From Synergistaceae bacterium (GTDB lineage: Bacteria > Synergistota > Synergistia > Synergistales > Aminobacteriaceae), in NCBI GenBank assembly GCA_031273365.1, contig JAISSA010000143.1:1-10934 (forward strand): a stretch of DNA of 10,934 nucleotides. Reading direction: 5' to 3'. A program made the translations under genes and the position numbers. Of the stretch, positions 5,524-10,934 are shown one piece after another (the stretch's first letter is position 1; the number at the start of each line of letters is the position of its first letter). The notes beneath the pieces were generated by a model. That model saw only the letters and a list, made by a program, of their open reading frames with translations, searched no databases and had not been told where the DNA came from.

Positions 5524-7218
5524 TCAGCCTGCGTTTTTTCTGCCGATGAACCGGTCGACGAGAAGCTGCCCCGTCACGATAATGATGAGGGCGATGCCCG
5601 CCAGGGCCGCGGACATGACCGTTTCGCCGTCCTCGTTCAGCGTGTAGATGGCCACGCCGATGGTGCGCGTCGTGGGCGCGTAGAGCATGATGGACACCGT
5701 GAGCTCCCGCAGCGCGGGCAGGAAGATGAGGAAGAAGGCCGCCAGCATTCCCGGCCGCACCAGGGGCAGCACGATGTCCTTCAGGGCCTGCCACATGGTG
5801 GCGCCGGAGACCCGGGCCGCCTCCACGAGGGAGTCGTGCACCTGTTCGAGCGCCGCCGAGTTGGCCCGAAGCGAGAAGGCCATGTACCGGGCGATATAGG
5901 CCACAAGGATGATCCAGACGGTGTTGTACAGGTTGACGCCGTACTTCCCGCTCCAGGCCAGAATGACGCCCAGCGCGATGACCGAGCCTGGGACCGAAAA
6001 GGGCAGCATCCCCAGAAACTCCAGAATTCCCTTGCCGCGCACCTTCATCTTGACGATGACCCAGGAGATCATGACCCCCGCGAACATGGTGATGAGCGCC
6101 GCGGCAAGCCCCAGCGTGACGCTGTTCCATATGGCGTCGCGGGTGACCCTGTACCGGAACAGGATGAATTTATAGTTGTCGAGGGAGAGGTTCTCCCACG
6201 TGAAGGCCAGCCCGTAGGTCTTCAGCCCGCCGACGAGGAAGATGACCGCCGTGGGCAGGAGGATGGTGAAGCCGATCCAGACCGTGCAGAACAGGAACAG
6301 CGGCAGGCGCAGGGCGCGGAGCTTCAGCTCCATGGGCCGAAAGCTCTTGCCCGCGATGATCTGGTAATGCCCCTTGCTCAGAATCTTACCCTGCAGCCAG
6401 ATGATGAAGGCGGCCGTGACCACCAGCACCGTGGCCAGCACCGTTCCGGTCCGTATGGAGGCGAAGCTCCCCGCGCTCTGGTGGATGCGCTGGTAGATGA
6501 GGGTGGGTATATTGAAAATGCCGTTTTCGATGCCGAGCACCGCGACGGTCCCGAAGTGGGCCATCGAGTAAAGCATGATCAGCAGCGCGCCGGACAGGAT
6601 GCTCGGCAGCACGAGGGGAATGGTGATCTTCCGAGTGATGGTGAAGAGCCCCGCTCCGGAGATGCGGGCGGACTCCTCCAGCGTGGGGTCCATGCGCTCG
6701 AGGGCGCCGCAGACCTGAATGAACACGAAGGGGAAGAGGTACATGACCTCGACCAGCATGATGCCCGCGTAGCTGTAGATGTTGAAGATGGGGCCGGAAA
6801 GGCCGAAGTGGACCATGAAGAACCGGTTGATGAACCCCGCCCGCGGGGAGAGCAGCATCTTCCACGCCAGCGCGCCGATGAAGGACGGCAGCATGAAGGG
6901 GACCATGAACATGCCCTTCATGAAACGCCGGCAGGGCAGGTCCGTGCGCGTCACCAGCCAGGCGAAGAACGTTCCCACGATCGTGCTGCCGATGGTGGTC
7001 CCCGCGGCGATGATCAGGGAGTTGACCAGCGCCTGCCACGTGTCCGGCTCGCCGATGATCCGCAGGACGTCGCGGACGTTGAAAGTGCCGTTCACCCAGA
7101 AGGCGTTGAAGAAGATGAGCAGGACCGGCACCGCCACCACGACGACCAGAATAGCTATGGACAGAAAGAGGATGATCTGCGCCGCACCAAAACCTCGTTT
7201 TCGTGAAATGCCGCTCAC
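5524..7218 (-). CDS. Fused two-domain ABC transporter permease (FbpB/ThiP-type)
   Basis: A 564-residue inner-membrane protein with two binding-protein-dependent transport domains fused in one chain, so a monomer supplies both halves of the channel. Each half carries an EAA loop that contacts the ATPases: EESARISGAGLFTITRK at 181-197 and EAARVSGATMWQALKD at 466-481. Hydrophobic spans begin at 14-40 and recur through both halves, with a soluble joint near 275-305. This build is typical of FbpB, ThiP and related importers of ferric iron, thiamine or 2-aminoethylphosphonate. GTG 7218 overlaps the stop of ATPase 1 (GTGA), pointing to translational coupling. Copy A of the hairpin repeat follows the stop closely. 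Substrate is not determinable from the permease. Confidence 0.92.
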   Translation of the reverse strand: MSGISRKRGFGAAQIILFLSIAILVVVVAVPVLLIFFNAFWVNGTFNVRDVLRIIGEPDTWQALVNSLIIAAGTTIGSTIVGTFFAWLVTRTDLPCRRFMKGMFMVPFMLPSFIGALAWKMLLSPRAGFINRFFMVHFGLSGPIFNIYSYAGIMLVEVMYLFPFVFIQVCGALERMDPTLEESARISGAGLFTITRKITIPLVLPSILSGALLIMLYSMAHFGTVAVLGIENGIFNIPTLIYQRIHQSAGSFASIRTGTVLATVLVVTAAFIIWLQGKILSKGHYQIIAGKSFRPMELKLRALRLPLFLFCTVWIGFTILLPTAVIFLVGGLKTYGLAFTWENLSLDNYKFILFRYRVTRDAIWNSVTLGLAAALITMFAGVMISWVIVKMKVRGKGILEFLGMLPFSVPGSVIALGVILAWSGKYGVNLYNTVWIILVAYIARYMAFSLRANSAALEQVHDSLVEAARVSGATMWQALKDIVLPLVRPGMLAAFFLIFLPALRELTVSIMLYAPTTRTIGVAIYTLNEDGETVMSAALAGIALIIIVTGQLLVDRFIGRKNAG

Positions 7219-8339
7219 AGTTCCACCACCCCCGTCAGTTTTTCGGCGTCAAACCAGTGCAGGTCGAGGAAGCTGACGACGCAACTGTCCCCGTCGCGGA
7301 ACATCAGCCCTCCGGACAGGGCCTCGTGGGTCTCGATGGCCGTGCGCAGAGTCGCGCCGTCCACCTCGACGAGGTAGTCCATCATGGCCCCCAGAAAGCT
7401 GGCCCGCCGGACGATCCCGCGCAGGCCGACCTCCGCGCCCGGTTGGGCGATCCGCACGTCCGAGGGGCGGAACCCGACCGCGTAAAGAAGCCCCGATGCA
7501 GGGCTCGAACCGGGGGAGAGGTCGATTTTCGGCGGCGCGGAAATTTTCTGAACGCCGCCGCCCACGAGCCAGTCGTCGCCCTCGCGCCGCACGGGAAGGA
7601 AGTTGGCCGTTCCCATGAAGTTGAAGACGAAGGGGTCCGCCGGCCGCTCGAAAATCTCCCACGGACTTCCCGTCTGGCGGATGCGTCCGGTCTCGTCCAT
7701 GACGGCCAGCCGGTCGGAAAGAGCGAGCGCCACCTCCTGATCGTGGGTGACGTAAAGGACGGTGGTGTCGAGTTTGCGCTGCAGCTCCCGGATCTCGAAC
7801 CGCATCTCCTCGCGCAGGTTGGCGTCGAGGTTGGTCAGAGGTTCGTCCAGAAGCAGCAGGGACGGGCGGGCCGCCAGCGCCCGGGCGAGGGCCACGCGCT
7901 GCTGCTGCCCGCCGGAAAGCTCGGAGGGCAGGCGTTTTTCGAGCCCCGCCATCCCCACCATGGCGATGGTCTCCATGACCCTGTCCGTCAGCTCCTGCCG
8001 CGACATTTTGGCTATTTTCAGGGGATAGGCCACGTTGTCGAAAACCGTCATGTGCGGCCACACCGCGTAGTCCTGGAACACCATGCCCAAACCCCGCCTG
8101 TCCGGAGAGACGTCGACGCCCCCCGCGGGGTCCGAGACCACCCTGCCGCCGATGCTTATCCTGCCGGCGTCAGGCGCCTCGAACCCCGCGATCAGGCGCA
8201 GAAGAACCGTCTTCCCGCAGCCCGAGGGCCCCAGAAGCGTGAAACACTCCCCCTGCCGGATCGAAAGCGAGAGGTCCCGGTGGACCTGATGTTTTCCGTA
8301 GCTTTTCGCTACTGCCTCAACCTGGATCAATTCCTCCAT
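7215..8339 (-). CDS. ABC transporter ATPase 1 (FbpC/PotA-like)
   Basis: A 374-residue ATPase with an intact motif set: Walker A GPSGCGKT (37-44), Q-loop GMVFQDYAVWPHMTV (85-99), signature LSGGQQQ (141-147), Walker B LLLLDEP (161-167), TNLD (169-172) and switch histidine in YVTHDQ (196-201). A C-terminal TOBE-like part follows from about 245. It closely resembles ATPase 2 in the core (both have VWPHMTV and LREEMRFEIR) but differs in the C-terminal part. Start ATG 8339 has AGGAG eight bases upstream. The leader holds the 8-mer CAGGAGAG twice, 12 bases apart (8365-8358 and 8353-8346), so the ribosome site itself is duplicated. It is coupled to the permease by a GTGA overlap. Confidence 0.92.
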   Translation of the reverse strand: MEELIQVEAVAKSYGKHQVHRDLSLSIRQGECFTLLGPSGCGKTVLLRLIAGFEAPDAGRISIGGRVVSDPAGGVDVSPDRRGLGMVFQDYAVWPHMTVFDNVAYPLKIAKMSRQELTDRVMETIAMVGMAGLEKRLPSELSGGQQQRVALARALAARPSLLLLDEPLTNLDANLREEMRFEIRELQRKLDTTVLYVTHDQEVALALSDRLAVMDETGRIRQTGSPWEIFERPADPFVFNFMGTANFLPVRREGDDWLVGGGVQKISAPPKIDLSPGSSPASGLLYAVGFRPSDVRIAQPGAEVGLRGIVRRASFLGAMMDYLVEVDGATLRTAIETHEALSGGLMFRDGDSCVVSFLDLHWFDAEKLTGVVEL

Positions 8340-8381
8340 TGCGTGCTCTCCTGTATACTCTCCTGCGATATAAAACTAAAA

Positions 8382-8433
8382 CCGCGGGGCCCGCCCCGCA
8401 CCCCGCAGGGGACTTGTCCCCTGACCCCGTTTA
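8382..8433 (-). repeat. GC-rich double-hairpin repeat, copy C (inverted)
   Basis: On the minus strand the repeat begins at the stop codon of the binding-protein gene (TAAACGGGGT) and continues with CAGGGGAC-aa-GTCCCCTG (8423-8406) and GCGGGGTGCGGGGCGGG, CCCCGCGG. It fills most of the 91-base gap to ATPase 1. Its orientation follows the operon, unlike copies A and B. There is no T-run after the hairpins, so it is not a standard intrinsic terminator. Confidence 0.95.
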
Positions 8434-9432
8434 TTTTCTGCCCTGGAGGGTGTCGGTGAACTTTTTGATCAGCGCTTCCTTGGAGGCCATCATCTGGATA
8501 TAGTCGATTTTGATGGCGCGATTCAGGATGTCGCTCGCGTCGGGCAGCATAAACTGCGGCGGGTTCTTCACGTCCGTGCGCACGGAAAGAGTTCCCTCGC
8601 CGGCAATCAGGGTCTGCGCCTCTTCAGAAAGCAGGTAGTCCACGAACTTCTTCGCGGCCTCGATGTTGGGGCTCCCCTTGAATATGGCGATCGGGCTCGG
8701 GGCCATCAGGAGCTCCGGCGGATAGTACAGCGCGATGTGCGCGCCCCTGGCGATCTTGTCGTTGGTGATGTAGTCGACGGCAAGGCTGGCTGCCAGCTCG
8801 CCCGACGCGGTGTCGTCCACCACCTGACCGGAACCCTTGCCGATCCGGGCCTCGTTGGCGCGCAGTTTGTCGAAGAACTCCCACCCGAACTGCTTCTCCA
8901 GCAGGGCCACGCTCATGTAGGAGGTGCCGGAAAGCGCCGGGTCGGCGATGCCGAAAGCCCCTTTGTACTCGGGTTTGAAGAGGTCGGACCACTGCGCGGG
9001 CGGCGTTTTGATCAGGTCGGTGTTGATGGCGATCCCCAGCGTCCCGAGGCGCGCCGCGGTGAAATGCCCGTCGTAGTCGTCGAAGGGGTTCAGAATCTCC
9101 TTTATCAGCGGCGTCTCGTACTTTTCAAGGATGCCCTCCTGCTTCATGCTGTAAAAATCCGGCACCTCGCTGGTCCAGATGATGTCCGCCAGAACCTTCC
9201 CGCTCTCCCGCTCGGCCGCGATTTTGGCCATGAGCTTGCCCGCTCCGGCCGACTGGTAGTCGACGGCGACGTCGGGATGGAGTTTGTTGAAGCCCTCCAC
9301 GATCCCTCCAATGAGGGATTCCTTCATGGAGGTGTAGATGATGAGGCGTTCTTTGGCCGCCGCCGCCTGAGCGCCCGCCAGAATCAGCGTCAAACCGAGA
9401 ATCAGAGCTACTGCAATACGAGTACTGCGCAT
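8431..9432 (-). CDS. Periplasmic binding protein of a ferric-iron-type ABC importer
   Basis: A 333-residue exported protein of the FbpA/AfuA (SBP type II, iron/thiamine/phosphonate) group. The signal peptide is residues 1-26 (hydrophobic ALILGLTLILAG, cleavage near AQAAAA). The mature start LIIYTSMKESLIGGIVEGF is the typical first strand and helix; ADIIWTSEVPDFYSMKQEG (82-100), GTLGIAINTDLI (130-141) and FKPEYKGAFGIADPALSGTSYM (152-173) follow the family pattern. Residues 235-239 contain a Tyr pair (ALYYPPE), but it lies in the ALYYPPE strand and is not plainly the iron-binding YY of FbpA, so ferric iron is a family-level guess and a phosphonate or polyamine is possible. Start ATG 9432 has AGGAGG eight bases upstream. 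It heads the four-gene importer operon, and a hairpin repeat begins at its stop codon. Confidence 0.88.
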   Translation of the reverse strand: MRSTRIAVALILGLTLILAGAQAAAAKERLIIYTSMKESLIGGIVEGFNKLHPDVAVDYQSAGAGKLMAKIAAERESGKVLADIIWTSEVPDFYSMKQEGILEKYETPLIKEILNPFDDYDGHFTAARLGTLGIAINTDLIKTPPAQWSDLFKPEYKGAFGIADPALSGTSYMSVALLEKQFGWEFFDKLRANEARIGKGSGQVVDDTASGELAASLAVDYITNDKIARGAHIALYYPPELLMAPSPIAIFKGSPNIEAAKKFVDYLLSEEAQTLIAGEGTLSVRTDVKNPPQFMLPDASDILNRAIKIDYIQMMASKEALIKKFTDTLQGRK

Positions 9433-9472
9433 AACAGAATCCTCCTCTCAAAATATCGTAATCATCCCAACT

Positions 9473-9515
9473 CAGGGAAGACATAAGGACGTGTCCCCAC
9501 GCTCGGGCTTCCCTG
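9473..9515. other. Nested inverted repeat in the leader of the binding-protein gene
   Basis: CAGGGAAG (9473-9480) pairs exactly with CTTCCCTG (9508-9515), and between them lies the perfect palindrome GGACGTGTCC (9487-9496). It sits 41-83 bases upstream of the ATG at 9432, so it would be in the 5' leader if transcription starts near 9570. The right flank (CGGGCTTC, then CTGAAACCCCCG) resembles the end of the 72-bp repeat at 10405-10433, so this may be a decayed copy of that element. Confidence 0.6.
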
Positions 9516-9648
9516 AAACCCCCGATGCTCCCTTCGGCGCCTGTCCGGGCAACCAAACGCATTTAAACGAATACAATGATAGCATAATCTACCCGTTCAG
9601 GGCGGGCATCGATCAGACGGCTTTACAGTTACACAATTAAAGAAAAAA

Positions 9649-9703
9649 ATTAACGGGGTCAGGGGACAAGTCCCCTGCGGGGTGCAGGGGCGGAGCCCCG
9701 CGG
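9649..9703 (+). repeat. GC-rich double-hairpin repeat, copy B
   Basis: It runs ATTAACGGGGT, CAGGGGAC-aa-GTCCCCTG (9660-9677), then CGGGGTGCAGGGGCGGAG and CCCCGCGG. It matches copy A except around the first loop and at the last few bases, and lies upstream of the HMA/TauE promoter region. Confidence 0.95.
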
Positions 9704-9718
9704 TTTTGGCTTAAATTG

Positions 9719-9745
9719 TTGACATTGATTTTTTATCTGCACAAT
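9719..9745 (+). promoter_or_regulatory. Possible promoter of the HMA/TauE gene
   Basis: A perfect -35 TTGACA at 9719-9724 is followed by an AT-rich spacer. The best -10 is CACAAT at 9740-9745, a 4/6 match with a short 15-base spacer, so the call rests mainly on the -35. A leader of about 130 bases would precede the ATG at 9884. Confidence 0.4.
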
Positions 9746-9883
9746 TTCTGCAAATTCGTTTGCTAACATCTCCGATGCACAACAGGAAAAAAGGGAAAAA
9801 AGAAAAATTGGTCATTGATGCTTGCGGCAGTCATTCAATCAATTGTGTTGATCATTTAATCATTTTAAAAAGGATGTGGCGAT

Positions 9884-10934
9884 ATGTCGCAATTGACGAC
9901 GAAAACGCTTCGGGTCGACGGCATGACCTGTACGGGCTGCGAGGGCAGGATCGAGCGAAAGCTGAGGAGCGCGGGCGTTGCGAACGTCGTCGCGCGTTAC
10001 TCCGACGGCAGCGTTCAGGTGACCTGCGACACGGACGTGATCGACTTCAGGACCGTCGGGAGGCTTATCGAAGAGCTGGATTACCGCGTCGTGGAAGATA
10101 ATGTGGTGGAAGACAATGTCGTGCAAGACAATGTTAAAAAAGAGGGCGCGCAGCGCAGGCCCCGCGTCGACGCCCTGACGGCGATCTGGGTCGCCGTGGC
10201 GCTTTACGAACTCTACGCGCTGCTCGACCGGTTCGGACTCCTCGACGTTTTCTACGCCTTTCCGGAGGCCAGGACGGGAATGGGGTGGGGGATGCTGTTC
10301 GTGATCGGCGCGCTCACCTCGGTCCACTGCATCGCCATGTGCGGCGGGATCAACCTGTCGCAGTCTTTAATTCAGACTCAGGGGGGCAGAGCTCGCTCAG
10401 CCCCGGGCTTCGCTGCCCCCCCTGAAACCCCCGGCGCTTTGATTCAGACTCAGGGAGGCAGGGCTCGCTCAGCGCCGCCGTCGATGCCCCGGGCGATGGT
10501 CGAGCACCTCGGCGGCAGGTGGGCGGTGCTGCGATCCGGGCTGCTGTACAACCTGGGTCGGCTCGCCTCCTACACGCTCGTCGGGGGGATCGTCGGGGCG
10601 CTGGGCTCGGTCGTCAGCCTCTCCGGCAGCGCGAGAGGATGGGTGCAGCTCATCGCCGGGGCCTTCATGGTCGTCATGGGGCTCAACATGCTGAACGTCT
10701 TCCCGTGGCTTCGGCGTCTGAACCCCCGTATGCCGAAGGTCTTCGCGGACAAAATCCACTCGGGCGGGGCAAACCGCACTCCCCTTTACGTCGGGCTCCT
10801 CAACGGCCTGATGCCCTGCGGTCCGCTGCAGGCCATGCAGATTTACGCGCTTTCCACGGGCAGCTTCGTCCGGGGCGCGGCCGCCATGTTCTTCTTCGGC
10901 GCGGGCACGCTGCCGCTCATGTTCGGCCTGAGCG
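9884..10934 (+). CDS. HMA-domain / TauE-SafE (DsbD_2-like) membrane fusion protein, 3' end outside window
   Basis: The frame is open from ATG 9884 to the window edge (350 residues visible). AAGGA nine bases upstream is the ribosome site. Residues 7-70 are a heavy-metal-associated ferredoxin-like domain with the metal loop GMTCTGC (13-19), which typically carries Cu(I) or another soft metal. Residues 69-83 are a VVEDN/VVEDN/VVQDN linker. The membrane part starts near 97, with VHCIAMCGG (147-155), YNLGRLASYTLVGGIVGALG (222-241), WVQLIAGAFMVVMGLNML (253-270) and LLNGLMPCGPLQAMQ (305-319), the paired Cys/His-containing motifs of the TauE/SafE or DsbD_2 family. A role in metal export or in metal/thiol delivery in the membrane is inferred; the substrate is unknown. 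Residues 162-198 come from a 72-bp repeat lying in the loop after the first CGG motif. Confidence 0.9.
   Translation, partial: MSQLTTKTLRVDGMTCTGCEGRIERKLRSAGVANVVARYSDGSVQVTCDTDVIDFRTVGRLIEELDYRVVEDNVVEDNVVQDNVKKEGAQRRPRVDALTAIWVAVALYELYALLDRFGLLDVFYAFPEARTGMGWGMLFVIGALTSVHCIAMCGGINLSQSLIQTQGGRARSAPGFAAPPETPGALIQTQGGRARSAPPSMPRAMVEHLGGRWAVLRSGLLYNLGRLASYTLVGGIVGALGSVVSLSGSARGWVQLIAGAFMVVMGLNMLNVFPWLRRLNPRMPKVFADKIHSGGANRTPLYVGLLNGLMPCGPLQAMQIYALSTGSFVRGAAAMFFFGAGTLPLMFGLS
10088..10132 (+). repeat. Three 15-bp tandem units encoding VVxDN
   Basis: The units are GTCGTGGAAGATAAT, GTGGTGGAAGACAAT and GTCGTGCAAGACAAT, giving VVEDN, VVEDN and VVQDN. They form an acidic linker between the HMA domain and the membrane domain. 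The period is five codons. Confidence 0.92.
10371..10480 (+). repeat. 72-bp palindromic repeat inserted in frame in the HMA/TauE gene
   Basis: TTCAGACTCAGG starts at 10371 and again at 10443, a period of 72 bases (24 codons). The first unit folds: TCAGGGGGGCAG (10378-10389) faces CTGCCCCCCCTGA (10413-10425), with one extra C, and AGCCCCGGGCT lies in the loop. The frame reads LIQTQGGRARSAP twice (residues 162-174 and 186-198) with no stop. It is the same family as 5343-5455, here with the GGCAGAG motif on the gene's sense strand. Confidence 0.9.

Larger units (their letters stand above)
9433..9883. other. Divergent intergenic region, no gene seen
   Basis: This stretch separates the minus-strand importer operon from the plus-strand HMA/TauE gene. 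From left to right it holds the AGGAGG ribosome site of the binding protein (9441-9446), a nested inverted repeat (9473-9515), an AT-richer stretch with a -10-like TATCAT on the minus strand (9581-9576) but no good -35, hairpin repeat copy B (9649-9703), a plus-strand TTGACA (9719), and the AAGGA ribosome site of the HMA/TauE gene (9870-9874). ATTGAT and ATCAAT at 9815-9820 and 9837-9842 form a loose inverted repeat. I recognised no Fur, CsoR or CueR operator. Confidence 0.7.

Noticed and set aside
8382..8433. Hairpin repeat as an intrinsic terminator after the binding-protein gene
   Set aside because: The stems are strong but there is no T-run after them, and the same element occurs in the opposite orientation elsewhere; a REP-like element is a better description.
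5836..8459. Long plus-strand open frames (456 and 418 codons) across the permease and ATPase 1
   Set aside because: They are antisense shadows of clearly conserved transporter genes, with very biased Asp/His/Arg composition and no domain signal.
9760..10101. Small plus-strand frame overlapping the start of the HMA/TauE gene
   Set aside because: It has no ribosome site at its start, and its second half overlaps the HMA domain in another frame with no family resemblance.

Overview
The window looks like chromosomal DNA from a GC-rich, Gram-negative-type anaerobe that makes corrinoids by the anaerobic (early cobalt insertion) route. The signs are a cobalamin riboswitch, a CbiK-type cobaltochelatase with a signal peptide, CbiL, two ABC importers with exported binding proteins, strong AGGAGG ribosome sites, and frequent TTG/GTG starts. 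Synergistota (Fretibacterium-like) or a Desulfovibrio-like lineage would fit, but this is inference from gene content and not a sequence match.

Region 1 (1-4224, minus strand) is a B12-controlled operon. It reads: promoter, cobalamin riboswitch, intrinsic terminator, exported CbiK cobaltochelatase, BtuC/FecC-type permease, BtuD/FecE-type ATPase, BtuF-type binding protein, cbiL (cut by the window edge). From the permease onward each gene overlaps the next by four bases (GTGA or ATGA). The gene set suggests cobalt insertion outside the cytoplasm, uptake of the corrinoid or metallo-tetrapyrrole by the ABC importer, and C20 methylation inside. Ordinary cobalamin uptake placed beside biosynthesis is the plainer reading.

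Region 2 (4264-9432, minus strand) is a second importer of the ferric-iron/polyamine/phosphonate superfamily. It reads: binding protein, ATPase 1, one fused two-domain permease, ATPase 2. GC-rich hairpin repeats sit after the binding protein gene and after the permease gene. No clear terminator separates this operon from the B12 operon downstream.

Region 3 (9433-9883) is a 451-base divergent intergenic region. It holds a nested inverted repeat in the presumed leader of the binding-protein gene, a third copy of the hairpin repeat, and a likely promoter for region 4.

Region 4 (9884-10934, plus strand, runs off the end) is a fusion of an N-terminal heavy-metal-associated (HMA) domain with a TauE/SafE/DsbD-like membrane domain. 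Its reading frame contains two in-frame copies of a 72-base palindromic repeat that also occurs, as 69-base units, upstream of ATPase 2.

A recurring theme is short repeats whose unit length is a multiple of three: 9 bp in the BtuF-like gene, 12-15 bp at the BtuC-like start, 12 bp at the ATPase 1 ribosome site, 15 bp in the HMA linker, and 69/72 bp in and near genes. Together with the hairpin family, they are the most unusual content of the window besides the exported chelatase operon.
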